64,000 bases of DNA from Varanus komodoensis (GCF_004798865.1 NW_025336480.1:20278604-20342603), one strand, 5' to 3'; counted from the first letter of the stretch, positions 23,896 to 37,192 are shown. Numbers and translations: made by a program. The notes: generated by a model not told the origin, from the sequence alone.

Positions 23896-26800
23896 GGTAA
23901 AAGATGGAAGAACCACTCACATACCTCCAGTGCCTTGCCTATTCCAGCTCTTAGTCACTATGCCTTAGCAGCCTGTCAAAACCCTTATTTGATAAGAGAT
24001 CATTCTGCTTGTTTAGAAAGGGGTGTGTCAGCAAGCTTCAAGGGATTGTGAACCATCCACTGGTTTCTGCAATGCACAGTGCGCATAAAAACAAAGTTTA
24101 TGGGGAAATGGTAAAATTACAAATTTATGTTAGTTGCTTGATGGAAAGAGGAGAACATTCTATTAGCCTGGAAGCTCCAAACTTGAATATGTGCTTACAG
24201 AAGCTGCTGATACAGGACACCCGACATGAACTCATGCTCAGACAGGTTTAAGTGATGCTGGGCAAATGGGCAACTGTGCGATTTTTCAATTACATGTATG
24301 CCAGAGCTCTGTTCACTGTTTGAACTATAGTGCATTTGCAGGCTTGCATGAGCTGACTTCTGAAGACATGTACAGAGATGTCAGGCTAGAGTTGAACTGT
24401 GACAATTGCAAACCAATTTTAGAAAATACAAATATTTCGCTGTTAAGTCATATGGGATTCTATGACAAATAGTGTGCCTTGGAAAGAATGGTTATTTGGT
24501 TGTGCCAGTTCTGAGCAGGCAATCTGCCACCTTGAATGGAATAAAGCATGTCCACTTATGTGGTATTTGCGCCACTCTTCCCCTTACATCTGAGTTCACC
24601 AGGATAATAGCTAATGAAAATAAAATCAGAAGATTTAACAAGACATGCTTCATACTCAACAGCTACACTGATATTAAAATGTACAGACCACCCAATTGCC
24701 TAAGTGCATGTCTCCAGGAAAATGAGACCTGAAGCCACTTGTAGGGGAAACTGGACAGGAGGAGGAAGAGTGATTTAACCCTGATTCCGCACACACATAC
24801 ACACACAAATGACCCACAACTCTTTTGCTCCATTTGCTTCCATCCAAGCTCTGAGACCATTTCCAAGAAATAACTGGTGGATACAGCAAAGATTAAACTC
24901 CTCCTTCCAAAATTCTCCTCTACAAATACATGCTACCACTGCTCCACTGTTTGTCTCACTTTACCTTGGCAAGCATGATTCTGGGAGCATGCAGTGGCTC
25001 AGGGAGAATGTATTTTCCCCACAACTGCTTTCTCCCATTGCAACTTTCACCTTATAAGCTTGGCTCCACTGCCTCCTACCACTCCATTCTAGAAACAGTT
25101 TGGACTGAAGGCCACCAGGTGTGGACTGCAGCCTACAAAAGCGAAGGGAGGCTTGATCTGGGCCAGGCTGGTTCTTTCCCTTGCTAGTGGTGACCCCCCC
25201 ACCCCCAACCCAGTTCACAAGCACACAGGGACCTTAACCCAAAGAAACAAGGAGGAGGGCAAAACAAAATCTACCATTGCATCCCACACCCCGTGAATGA
25301 AGCCTGGCCAGAACCACCCAGGCCCAGCTTTGCCTTCCCCACTGCGCAAAGGATTTAGCTGCTTGGGTCAAATCAGTTAAATTCATCTCACCTTTTCACT
25401 GTCTGTTAAGAATAACTGCATGCAGTGTACTTTCAATTCTAGTCTTTGAGAAGACTAGCAAAAGAAATACAGAAATTAGAATTTTGCTAGGCAATGCTGT
25501 ACCGTGCCAAGATTTCCTTTTGCACACCTCTTTTCAGGTTTTTTGGACCCGGCACCCTATGTCCCTTGGTTCCTTAGCCAAAGTCCTTTGACTTCCAAAG
25601 CTTCCCTGCCTACAGGACTGCCACTTTTCCCTCAGGGCCATTTCTTTAGAAATTAACAAAATTAAGCAGTTGAAGCTTTCCTGGGCAAAGAAACAGCATG
25701 GTGAGTAAAGCTCTGTTTTGCTTAATTGCTCTATGCTGGGCCACCACTAATGGAGCAGGGCCAGAACAAAAGTAGCAATTCTGTTTGTTTGTCCACAGTT
25801 CATGTGCCATTCTTGACCCATCTATCACGTTGCCACTTTTTGTGGCAGGTCTCCAAAGCCTTTAGGTGCTGAATAAGAAGAAAGAATTTAAAACCATAGG
25901 GACAATCTTAACCTTGCATGAAGCTTGCCCCTCCGCTTGCCCTGGGCTTCTTCAGCCCCATGCTTACATCAACTACGAAGTAGAGCCTAGCCTCTGTTAG
26001 TCTTGTGACACCTTGAAGGGTCTTTGTTGTTTTGCTGCAGCAGACTAACATGGCTACTCCTCTGGAAGCTGTTTCCTCAGGCCTCTCCTTTTCTTGCTAC
26101 TTCCTAATTGGTTCGGCTTCCTTCAGCCCACTGGCACCCGGCCAGCATACTTCACCGCTCAGCCCTCTTATTTATCTCTCCACCCCTCCTCCTGCCAACA
26201 ATGTAGAGCTTCTGCAGAAGCCTTTTCTACTTCCACACTCCTTGCTGGCCCCTCCATTCATCTTCTCAGCCTATTGTTTCCTCAGGCCCAGCTCCTCCAT
26301 GTACTCTTTGATCTGGCTTCTGTATCTCAGTCCAGTGCTAACTCTGCCCCTTTCCTTTGTTCAACGTGCCTCCAGGCTCCCTTCCCCGACTTGTCTTGCC
26401 TCCTGGGCTTCTTCTTACCCGGACTGTTTGTCTAATTATCTCCTCTGCTGACCCCACAGCCAGGAGGAAACCTTAGTTCTATCCCAAGTGCCCTCACATC
26501 ACTCAGATGACACCACCCCAGAATATTCCATGCTGCCTGTTTCTCTTCTGTAGCAGCGTATTAGCCTGGCCAACAGAATTGCATGCTCAAGTGTCACCAA
26601 AAAAGTCTCTTCACTAAGAAGTGGCTGAGAGACTAAGTGAGAAGACCATCCTGCAGGCAAAAACAAGCTAACAGGTGTAGAGCAAGCAGTGGACTGATCA
26701 GCAGAGGTCTGAAGCAAGGTAGAGTGGGATAGGCTAAGACACCAGGTGTACAGACATGAAGTGGCCTTCTTCAATGACCCAATGTTATGTTCAGACATAA

Positions 26801-29489
26801 CATTCATTGGTAATTCATGGGTTCTGGGGGTGCAAACTGCTTCTAGTTCCAGCAACAAGCTACAAATGCCACATTCATAGGTCATTTTCAAGACCTGCAA
26901 CTCAGGTTGGGTTTATTAACCTATCGTTTGTTCTTGGGTTTGGATGTCATGGGAACAACCTATAATTGCTGCATTTGTAGGCTGTTGCTACAAACCAGAT
27001 CTGGCTCATGTGTGACCCATATCCCTGCAATTAATGAGTTAATTAATTAACCCATAAATTGTCATTGAGCAATGCCATTTCATCTGAAAAAAAGTCAGGG
27101 TATAGGGGAAGGAGGGGACAAGATCAATAAGAAGGAGTTGAACAGACAAACAAATATAAGGCTTGGGGAATGATGGTTAAATGCTGGTAGAGGTGACAAG
27201 GCTGAGTTTTGCACATTGTTTTCATTTACCTAGTTAGCTCTTTGACTGCCAGTTTCTGTACTTGCTAGCCAGATAGAATGTGGAATTTAGATGTGGAAAA
27301 TCTAGGTTAAGTATGCAAAATCAAGCACAGAAATTGTGGACAAGTAGTATGTCATACTTGGCTTCACTCTCACAAGGTTGTTGTAAGGTTGAATCAAGAA
27401 TGATAATGCACGTTGTTTCATCCAATCATCCCAATGTATAACTTATTTGAAATAGTATCCACATACATGATAGAAGTAGTTTTCTCCATAATGATTAACT
27501 GTTGAGTAAAATGAGGTTTAGAAGACTGTTTAGAGAGGTGATAGTAATGAGAATAAAAGTTAGAAAATAAACCTTTTCAGTGATCATCAGGAGAACAACA
27601 GGTTATAATGTACATTTCTCCTTTAAAACTTGGGCAAACACCATCACCAAAGCAGCCACATGAATGATTCACTTTTTTCCCTTAAACTCCCTCCCTCCCT
27701 CTCTCCTTCCTTCCCTCTCTTTGCATATGAATCAACTTTTAGTTAAAGGTGGGGGGGGGGGAGAAACTAGAACATAGTATCTGCATCACACATATCATAT
27801 TACATTCATACTTCGAGCAATAGGGAACTACTTACATTTAAAAAAAAACAAAACAAAAGAGTGGACTATATTCTTACTGAAGGATTCCATGCAACAAATC
27901 CTTTGGTCTGTGGAAGGAGATTTACCACAAGTAGCTGCTTCTGAAGCAGATGGAAAGGAGTACATGATGCAGGTGTTACTTCTCAGTCACAGATGAAGAA
28001 AAATGATTGCCCTTTTGAGATACCAAAGAAACATTCTCACTATTACACAAAGTGGTGTGTTACTTTCTGGGATAGAAGGAGGCAGAAGTTCAAAATTTCA
28101 GTGCCCTGGTAATAAGAACGTAAATACTTCAGAGTGCTAACAATCACGAAGAACCATTCCACAGATCACCCTGGTCCATTAATGTTTTCATTGTCTTGCA
28201 ATGTCTATCTAATAAGCAAGGTTAGACTATATATTTTGCTACAACATATTTAACTGTCCTTTTGGCAGAGGTTGAGAATGCAGTCCCCTACACCGGTAAG
28301 AGCAATCCGTCAATACAATACTGTAAGAATAAAATGTACAATTGCAAATTATTTTTTGTGTGGCTTTCCACAAAATTAGGAAAGAGAATGAATTAACTAC
28401 AAAAAACTAACCTCTTTTTATATGAGAAAACATTAAGGTGGCACTATGCTGACAAATATGGAATTGAGAACCTCTTTTCACAGCTACCTGTACTTTATTA
28501 AGACAGAACTGCCCAAGGCATTTCAAAACTAGTCAGACCTGCTGACTGACTAGCTAGCTGTACAGTCTACTTAAAGTAGGCCCTCTTACACACCTACATC
28601 CAAAACATATCGGCATAGTTTACCTGACACCATGGGTGTTTCTTTCTATATCGCTGCTCACTTTATGTTAACCTTCAATGAAGGGCCAGAAAAGATTTTA
28701 AATTCTGCAGAACAGACACCATCATTACTAGCTGGTATGGAAGTCTAAGGAAAGAGACAAAATGAAGTATTTTATTTATTCACAGTATTTTTACCACGAT
28801 CTTTGGCCAAAAGACTATCAAAAAGTCTTAGAAGGATTAATCATGTAACTAGTTGTCCTGTTGCTTTCCAAAGCTTATTAGACTTCTTCAGCACAACTAC
28901 TTTTCACAACATAAAAAGCCACAACTAACAGATCTTGTTTAGGTCAGATGAATGCCTTGTTTGCAGGAATTAATAAAAACCCTTAATCACAGAGGGAGCT
29001 GTACCCCTCCCACAAGATATGATGGCATGCTGTGGCAAAGGGGGGACCAGACTCGCTCAGCAGAGGAGCCACATGTGGGAAGTGTCAGATGTTTGAGAGC
29101 GGCAAGTGGGCACCAGCAGGCGGGGGTGGCAAGTGCGTGCCCGTGGGCTGTGGCAGCAGTCACCCAGCGGCAACTGGGAGCCGCAGACACCCGCGAGCAG
29201 TGAGAGATGAGCTGCAAACTAAACTCGAAGTGCGGCTCGTGAGCCTTGGATTGACCCCCCCCCGCACTATAGCAGTTAGATAGAGAACAATTCTTTCAAC
29301 AAATGAAAGCAGTAGATTTTGGTTGAGTTCCACAAAGCAATTTAATTTTGTTTGGAACAGTAACACCTAGTGTGACTCTCCTCATTGACGTACCTCCTGT
29401 CAGAAACATCAGTTATCTTGTATCTTTGCACCTTCTCCAGGCATTTCCCCACCCCTAAATATGCAACTTTTGGAAAGAGAACTGCAATA
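23896..29489. other. intronic DNA without recognised gene
   Basis: No supported coding region. Holds a decayed SINE-like fragment near 27355-27420, a CCCT/CCTT run at 27684-27722, an 11-G run near 27750, and a short known-type reptilian repeat near 26000-26062 (TTTGCTGCAGCAGACTAACA) whose class I cannot name. About 26780-27070 may be a further old non-autonomous element. Confidence 0.45.
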
Positions 29490-29494
29490 CAACC

Positions 29495-29582
29495 CTTAGG
29501 CTGCAAGCCTATATACACTTGTCTGGGAACCCCATTGAAAAGAATGGATCTGCTTCTGAATAAACACTCTTAGTACTGCATG
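29495..29582 (-). repeat. short palindromic dispersed repeat ('AGGATTGCAGCC' family)
   Basis: Plus strand begins GGCTGCAAGCCTATATACAC, continues GGGAACCCCATTGAAAAGAA, and ends with TCTGAATAAAC. This is the reverse orientation of the copies at 15880 and 33011. Confidence 0.75.
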
Positions 29583-30055
29583 GTAAATTAATTAAGGCTG
29601 CATGACATTTGCAGGAATTACTGTGTGTTCTAGTTAGTCTGCAGAAGTGGTCTTCTCTTTATATTTCCCATAGAATGAACCTTACTTAAAATAAAATTGA
29701 GGATATGGGACAATTCCTTCCTCATTTCATACAAGCACAGAGCATAAATAGCTTCCCGCAGATTGCGTAACAATTAACTTGCTGGGCAGAGTAGTCTATA
29801 AACGAAACTTTGCTTCTGCTGCTGCTTAAGGCCCTGATCTTTCAACCACCCGGAAAAGTTTACACAAGTAACCTCTCTTATGGCTCTTTCCACACTTCAG
29901 CATTAACAACCTGGGGCCTTATTTAATCATCAAGATACACAAAGAAATGTTAAGATCATGGAAACAAGAACCTCTGCACTTCTGTACACCTACATTTGTC
30001 AGTCCAGCTTTCAAGAGCTGGAATGGAAACAGCAAAGACAGTTTGCATTATATAT

Positions 30056-30110
30056 TTGTGCACACGCGCACACGTGCACACAGAGAGAGAGAGAAAGAGA
30101 GAGAGCGCGT
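30056..30110. repeat. CA/CG then GA simple repeat
   Basis: GTGCACACGCGCACACGTGC followed by a GA run. Alternating purine-pyrimidine followed by a polypurine block. Confidence 0.85.
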
Positions 30111-32683
30111 AGGCAACCCCCATCAGGTTTTTAGAGGTTGCTAGCAGCATCTCCTCCTTACGAGGCCTCTTCTGACATCTATGGGCATGCCTTGATTTCA
30201 ATAGCATTCCCCAGGACGTGATTAACCCTAACACTGTTATGCCCTCAGTGTGACACAATAAGGGCTGAACCATATAGCAAGAAGCCCTAGTCATGTGTTC
30301 CTGTAAAGGAAATGGTTACTGGGCGGCTCCATCACTCACAGTGCTGTATACATATGATCCATGAAGAGATGCGTGACAAAAAGAACACCTCACATCACTG
30401 CGTGCCGAAAACAGATCTGGCTGTGTAACATCTGACTACTTCGTCACAGAGCTGAGCTTACCAAACAGCCATGTTGCTCTTCAGCCACGTGACCCAGCCA
30501 TGAGTTCTAAAAGCACCAAGACACAGCCCCATGAACTTTACTGGAGTTATTCCAGATTGACAGAACCCTCTTAAAAATTAAGAATCCATATAGATTAAAT
30601 ATGTAAAAAGAGGGATCACACTTGTGTAATCTGCTCTCGCCACTTTCATTGCTCTCCCCAAGCGGAGGGAGACTATCTGAAGGGAGAGCAGCCTTGATCC
30701 ATGGAGGTTCTTCACAGAATTTTGGGTGCAGAACTCCCAATTTTGGAACCACGCAGGTACAGTTTCTACAGGTACAAGCTTCCCTCCATGTGTAGAGGAT
30801 GATTAAAATAGTGACTGAGGGAACAAGGCTCACATGCTCCCCCTTCTTACATGTTTAATGTACACAAATTGTAAATGCTTGAACAGGGATAATAGCAGAC
30901 CACAATCACAAGAAACTCCCTGTAACACATTTTGTTGTCCCCACCTCCAGTTGTAACTTTCACTGTGTTTACAGCATGTTAATTCCCCATCCAAATTGGA
31001 GCTATTTCCAAATAAGAGTGTCAGGGCATGGTTTCTACAATTAGACACCGGCAAGTTCTAGGTTCCTTCAAGAGTTCCATTCATTTCCAATCCATTATTC
31101 ATTTGAAAAGCTGGTGTCCCACTCAATCTAACCGAGCAACAAAATGTGGAAAGATGAACCATCCATGCTTCTCTTTCCTGCAACTCCGAAAAGAGCTCCT
31201 GATTTGTGTGTGTGTGTGTGTGGGGGGGCATCTTATGGCAGTGAAAGCCTTCAAGTGGGGTGATAGATTAAGGAAGTTTTAACATGATAATGTGGGGAGC
31301 CTGTGATCTCACCCCACTGGATCTCTAATAAGAAGTTGTTTCAGAAGAGTACAAAGCTCATTTGAACAGAGGCGCGGGTGGGTCAGAAGAAACATACACA
31401 TCACAGGAAGGAAAACCTCTGCCAACCTACTTCTGAATTTCCCAGGAAATATCACTGCCTGTTGCCCAGAAGAAGCTATCCGCACCCCTTCTGTTGCCAT
31501 TTTGTTACCCTCTGCATGCAGAGATTAACTGTATTTGTAGATGCCCTCCACAAAATGCCAAGAATGGGTAAATGTGCAGAATGGGTAAATGTGCAGAGGA
31601 ATACATTCCTGGAAATGCATGTTGTGGGACAATTAGTGCAAGAAACTCAAACTATTTGGGTTTTCGCTCCATATCCGCTTTTCTGAAATGGAGCCCCACT
31701 GTATTCTGTAGGACTTGCAACTGAGTCTAGATATGTAAGACCGCACTATCATGTATAAATCAGGGTTTGAAATCTTTGTGTGTATCACAGAGGCCACAAT
31801 TGATTGTTAAGTTCCTTTGGGGACAAGTTTGCAAAGAACAGACTTGGTCAAGGCATTGTCTGGGCATGGCACCACAAAGGCACCGAGTACCCATGCTGAG
31901 CATATGCTGATTCCCTGCCACCTGCACAGCAAAAGAGGGAGGGTGGGCTATGGGTGAGCACTGTCCACACAAGGGAAGGAATGACAGAACCTCACACCAT
32001 ATGGCAGCTCCCACTACCTTCGCTCAGCACTTCCATGGAAGTATCGGGCTAAAGTTTCTTTCTTTCTTTCTTTTTTCTGGGTAATTAGCCAAACAATTAG
32101 TGGGAAAAAAACATTCTGATTTTAGAAGGGGGAATCAGCTGTGTTTGTGCCTTGAACCTATTGCCAGCCTGCAGCCATTTAAACTGGACCTTGCTCTCTC
32201 TTTCTCTTTCCTTTAGTGCATTAAATGATCTTTGGACTCTGTAATCAGAGCCTGCTGTTTCTGGCACAATTTCTTTTCTTTTCTCTCTCTCCCCCCTCCC
32301 CTTCTTTTTGGCCAAGAAGCTGTTGCAACTGGAGCTGTCTCCATTTGTGTTATCTTTTTAGACAGAAAGTGTACTTCCAAAGGAGGCACTGAAGAGCCCT
32401 TATAAGTGGGTCATAGGAAGAATGCCTACATTTTAAAAACAATATAATCTCACTTCTAATATTTTGCATTTCATATATACATTATGTAAATACTTAGAAG
32501 CAATTCTGAATGACAGGATATTACCTGCCATACATCAATCCAATTACTTTTGGGAAGGAAAAAAAAAACGCAAAATAGAAAATGAAGTTCTGTGCTGTTT
32601 TTCACACCAGTGATTCATACCAAGGGTGAAAAAAGCACACCAGTTGCCAACAAAGTAGTTCAACTGGCTATTATATAAGACAT

Positions 32684-32795
32684 CCTTCCCCAGCCTGGTG
32701 CCCTCAGGACAGGCTCCCCAGCATAGTTGGGTGGCTGATGGCAGGAGCTGTAGGCTAACACACTGAATGGCTACCAGGTTGGAGAATTCTGACAT
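32684..32795 (+). repeat. 'CCTTCCCCAACCTGGTGCCCT' palindromic repeat
   Basis: Starts CCTTCCCCAGCCTGGTGCCC and ends CTACCAGGTTGGAGAATTC. The two ends are inverted relatives. The inner CTGATGGCAGGAGCTGTAGG matches other copies. Old, about 110 bp. Confidence 0.75.
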
Positions 32796-33010
32796 AAAAT
32801 GTGCTAGAGCTGAAGTCCAACTGTATAGTCTTGTGTTTGGGACATACTTCTTTTGGTGTGTATGGCAACTTGAACAGTTACCCTTCACAAAGATAGTTTT
32901 AGAAAATCTGGGTGGTTTGGTTCATTGCAGCTTTCATCATTGCATATTATTACTCTATATTGGGGGGGGGATGCATGCATGCTAAGTGAAACAGAAACAA
33001 TATTACTTAT

Positions 33011-33072
33011 GCAGCCCAATTCTATTCATGTTTACTCAGCAGGAAGTTCCAGCACTTTCAGTGGGACGCGCT
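33011..33072 (+). repeat. short palindromic dispersed repeat ('AGGATTGCAGCC' family)
   Basis: GCCCAATTCTATTCATGTTT, ACTCAGCAGGAAGTTCC and TTTCAGTGGGAC correspond to the first arm of the family. Confidence 0.7.
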
Positions 33073-35563
33073 CTAAACTAAGTGCCATCAGACCGCAGCT
33101 TAAAGGCATCAGCTTGTCAGCTTTAAGATAAGATTTGCCTTAAAGATCGCATCTAAACACATATTTATATAAGAACATACTTTACTATCTATTTACAACA
33201 GGTTTGAAGATTGATAAGGGCATTGAAGTACATGATGATTTTTTAAACATAAGTAGTGCAAATATTAACAAACATGTTTGCATTTTTTAAAAGTTGTTTT
33301 GTTCTGGCATTTTTGTTATTGAGTAAGAAAAGACATGAAAAAGAAGAAATTCCTAGCAGTTGTTATGCTAGATGCTACAACATTTGTCTGGACAATGGAA
33401 GTGTTCCCTAGGATACAGACTCATGTACCTGTCTGGCACCACAAAACCCTCTTCCATCACCCATACACACTGCCTGAAAGAATGCGAGCTGTTCAGAAAC
33501 CCAGTTTGTTTTATCACCTATGAGAGGAAAGAAAATAGGAGCACCTTCTCCAGGCATTATCATTCACTCACCTTGGAACGCACACACACACACACAGAGG
33601 AACAATGCTGTATCAATGCTTTCAGTAATTTTTTTTTATTAATAATGGGTTGTACCCAACAGAGCCAGTTCACCAATGGAACAAGCTGTGCTGGTGGAAT
33701 TGATTCTCCCTCACCTTGCGGCTTCCTGTATACCCTCCAAAATTGTTCCAGGAGGACAGGAGAATTTCTGCAGCAATTATTTGGGCATACATGGGGGCAA
33801 GGGATGTAACTGGAGAGGAAAGTAAAGTCCTACTAAGCTGAAAATCTGAAATCCCAATGCAACCGCATTGACCATATGAAAAGCTTGACAGGGCTGCAGC
33901 AGAAGCAAAGCCAAACTTGCACAATTATCATATTTAACTTTAATAGACTCCTGAGTTGTGTGGGGAAGTTGATCCTGGTCCCTAATTGGTCTCCTTTTCT
34001 TATGGTTGACAACAGCACTTAGCTACCATACTCCATGTGTATGTAGATGAACCTTGGAAATTAATTCCTTGCCACCTCAACAAAAGGAAACCAGAAGCAA
34101 TTAAACAAACAGAGCCATATCACTGGAGTGAGGCCTTCAGAAAAGCCTAAAGGGACACTTAAAAGGCAGCAGTCAGTTGGATTTTTGGAGAACAAATGGA
34201 CATATGATCCTGATATAGAATTCTGAATACTGACCCATTAATGAATGGAAATATCTGAGAAAGAATGGCTGTGAAGGGACTTTGCTAGATGGCCCTATGA
34301 TAATCTAACACAGATAGGAGAAATACAAATTTCATTTTGCTGCTAACTTTCAAGTAGAGTTCCTGTCAAAGTCAGCTGTGAACCTGGTCTAGCAAGAAAG
34401 GCAACCATGCATTCCACAAGATAATAACAAACAAACAAACCTACAACACACATCTGCAACTAAATTAAGAAATTCCCCCATTCAGGCATGGTAGAATCCA
34501 ATCTTTCTCTATTGTGACTGCAAGAAAAGTCAAGATCCATTTGAAGGTTCAGAACATATTTTAAGCTCTATTGTTTTCAGAAAATATTACATGTACAATT
34601 CCTTATTAATAAGGCAGTTTTGCAACTAATGTAAATTTTAGGAAGATAAAATTTTTAAAATGTAGACTGTCCCCAAGAAATCACACCCCCTGCAGACACC
34701 ACAATGCCATGCTGAAACACAAAAACAAGGAATAATTTAGTTTAGCTGAAGAATTTGTAACACCATCTAGTAAGCCTTCCGCATTTAATAACCTAGATCA
34801 ATTCAGCCTCCTAATCAACTGGACTAATATGCACAGATATTCCATATATTGGAGTTGGCACGTTTGTTTTGAAAAAAGACCCTCAAGAGTCACAGTTTAA
34901 GCTTCTGAAACACCCACGCGTTTGCTTTTCCTCCCGAATCAGAAAGCAAAATTACAGGGTATAGTTTCCATTGCATCTTGGTCTCTAGCACATACTGAAA
35001 CTTATCAGAGCAAAAGCAAGTTGCATTGTAAACATGGCTCTGAGAAACTCTCAATACGCCACACTAATAAGGAGGAACAAGAAAATGTACATGCAGGTAC
35101 ATTATGCCATAAGCAACACAGATACGCGCACACACCTGCTTAAAGCAACACTGGAGGGTCTGCACATTTGGACTCAACGGTTTGTAGGAAGAAAAGTAAC
35201 TCAGCCGACCTCTGTTCACTGCACATCTCTCTTTGGAGACGGGAGAAGGTAGTTCTCCAGTGGGTTACAAGGGAAGCAAACCATGCACTGGAAGATCCGC
35301 GCTTCCTTAGCCCTTCTCTCGCCACGCCGTGGGATCTTTCTGCGTTGAGTTCCTAACCAACAGACGGGGGCTATGTACCAAACAAGAGCCCCCGCGCCCG
35401 TGTGCAGCGCGCCTCTCCACTACCCCAAGCCCCGCTCTACTGACAGAGCCATGCACATCTTCCCGGCCCCCCGGATCCCGGCGCTGGACAGCAGGGACGC
35501 CCCCACACATCCCACTCCCGTTCCTGTCTGAATCGCTCCTTTCCAGCAGCGAGTTGAACTTAC

Positions 35564-35900
35564 CACATGTAGTTCCTCCTGAGAACTAAAGCATCAGGGT
35601 CCGCTGCGGCGGCAGCAGCAGCTTCTGCACGCTCCTAATCTTCTGCCACCGGCTCCATATGTCGCTCTTCTCGCCCAAGGGGGGCTGACGGTGGGATGGA
35701 AGAGGTGGAAAGGGGCGGGGGGCGGGGAGGTGAATGCAGCTCGGGGAGGATTTAAGCCTCCGCTTTCCTCTGGCTGCGGCGATCACGAAGCATTATACAA
35801 TGGAGGAGGAGGGGGGGGAGGCGGCGGCGGCAGGCAGGCAGGCACTGGAAGAGCAAGCAGTCTGTGCTTCCAGCACTTGCCAGGCAAAGAGAGTGACGCG
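35564..35900 (-). other. SERTAD2: candidate non-coding first exon of SERTAD2
   Basis: On the minus strand the sequence ACATGTG is followed by the perfect donor GTAAGT at 35563-35558. Upstream of it lie GC-rich sequence, Sp1-type GGGGCGGGG boxes (about 35713-35731) and weak TATA-like AT patches near 35750 and 35795. The transcription start is not determined, so the 35900 boundary is a rough guess. The exon contains a short upstream frame at 35658-35635 (ATG to TAG, seven residues). It ends ATGTG, which after splicing to ATATATG would read ATG-TGA just before the main start. Confidence 0.5.
35635..35658 (-). promoter_or_regulatory. short upstream ORF in the candidate SERTAD2 5' leader
   Basis: ATG GAG CCG GTG GCA GAA GAT TAG on the minus strand, within the sequence just upstream of the inferred first-exon donor. 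If transcription starts upstream of it, ribosomes would meet this seven-residue frame before the SERTAD2 start. A regulatory role is inferred only. Confidence 0.3.
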
Positions 35901-35988
35901 AGGAGAGGCTCCTGCAAGCTCCTTGCCCTTTGGCTCACGTTGGAAGCCCCGCCTATGTCCCTAGTCAGGCAGGCAGTCACTCCGTCTC

Positions 35989-36046
35989 GCTCGCTCGCTC
36001 GCTCGCTCCCTCCCTCCCTCCTGCCGCCGCCGCCGCCGCCGCCGCT
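35989..36046. repeat. GCTC, CTCC and CCG microsatellite cluster in the CpG island
   Basis: Three adjoining simple runs: about five GCTC units, about four CTCC units, then about seven CCG units. On the SERTAD2 sense strand the last reads CGG. Depending on which donor is used, it could be promoter or 5' leader sequence. Confidence 0.9.
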
Positions 36047-37146
36047 CGCTCTTCTCCTCCTCACTCCACTCCACTCCACGCCCGCCCTCTCCGGCTCCCG
36101 CAGAAGGCCTGGGAGGCAGCGACACATGCCCCTCGCTGGGCCAGCCAATGGAAGGCGGAACCCAGCTCTCCGCTATCACTTACATGTGCCTTTGTCCCAG
36201 GAGATCAGCTATGCTAATACAAATCTGCTGCTTGCTGCTGGAGAAGACAACACGCACGCACACGCACACACACACCGGAAGGGGGAGGAAAAAAGGTGAC
36301 AGCAGGCGCAGGCGGCGGCAGTGTCCTCTCTCCCACCTCGGCTCTAGTTGGAGGTGGGCTGGGAGCAGGGCAGCCGCTAGCAGGATGTCTCTTATCCTTA
36401 GAAATCGGGAAATGACCGATGGACACCCTGGAGACAGTCCCCGCAGTTGGGCTGCAGCCGATAGCTCCCCGCAGTCTGCACCTTTTGCGCCCGCCGGCGA
36501 TGCCACCTGCGCGCTGGGGAGCTGCCCTGCCCACGAGGGGGCTTGCTCTTCGCACTGCCCCAGCGGCATAAATCACGACTTACTTCACACGCCCCGAAGG
36601 GTCGGGTCAGGCCCTGAGCAGAGCCCCGGCGGCCGAGCCTAGTCACGCTCCTGTCCGAGCAAGTTGGGCGGACCGTGCATGGGCTGCTGCTGCTCTGGAG
36701 GAAGAGGGGCCATTGTTTGCCGTGGAGCGGGATGTGCCGCGAGGAGGGGGCCGCCACAGCCCCAAGACCGGACGACCCTGGCCAGCGCTCGGCGACAGAG
36801 CCCAAGCCTGCCTCGCTGCTGCTGGAGATGGGTGGGGGGCGGACCTCGAACCGGAATCTCCTGCACGCGAAGCGGAGCCACCTACAGCCCGGAGCAGCAG
36901 CGGCGACTCTTTCAAAACTGAAGCCAGCCGAAGCTCGCGAGTTCCGTGCAGAAATGTATCCAGGCAGGCGTGGACGAACGCACAGAGACACCCCGGCGTA
37001 GACGTGTGTATGGGCCATGCCTCAGTCGCATGTGCACACCTAGGCTGCCTACTGGGGGGAGACGGGGGAGCGGGGAAGGGAGATCACGCAGTGACCAAAA
37101 GCAAACACGAAAAGAAAAAAAAGGAAAGGAAAGCGGGTGCTTCCCG

Positions 37147-37192
37147 GGGGCGGGCGGGCGCGCGCGCACACACACGCGCGCGCGCACCCCTC
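37147..37192. repeat. alternating purine-pyrimidine tract (Z-DNA-prone)
   Basis: A run of GGGC units, then CGCGCGCG, ACACACAC and CGCGCGCG blocks, inside the CpG island. Such tracts can form left-handed DNA near active promoters; here that is inference from sequence alone. Confidence 0.8.

Larger units (their letters stand above)
29583..35279. other. intronic DNA without recognised gene
   Basis: Contains a GT run at about 31206-31227 and a TTTC run near 32050-32072. About 32080-32330 is repeat-free AT-rich sequence with several homeodomain-type TAATTA/CAATTAG sites. CA and AAAC runs occur near 33580 and 34428. No exon or coding region supported. Confidence 0.45.
2752..35563 (-). other. SERTAD2: SERTAD2 intron 1 (inferred)
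   Basis: The stretch lies between the acceptor before the coding exon and the nearest consensus donor in the CpG island, about 32.8 kb away. Mammalian SERTAD2 also has a long first intron with non-coding upstream exon(s). No other protein gene was recognised inside it. The repeats and other structures found within it are listed separately. Intermediate non-coding exons cannot be excluded without RNA data. Confidence 0.65.

Noticed and set aside
35691-36299. 202-codon plus-strand frame over microsatellites
   Set aside because: It runs through GCTC, CTCC and CCG repeats and has no protein-like features.
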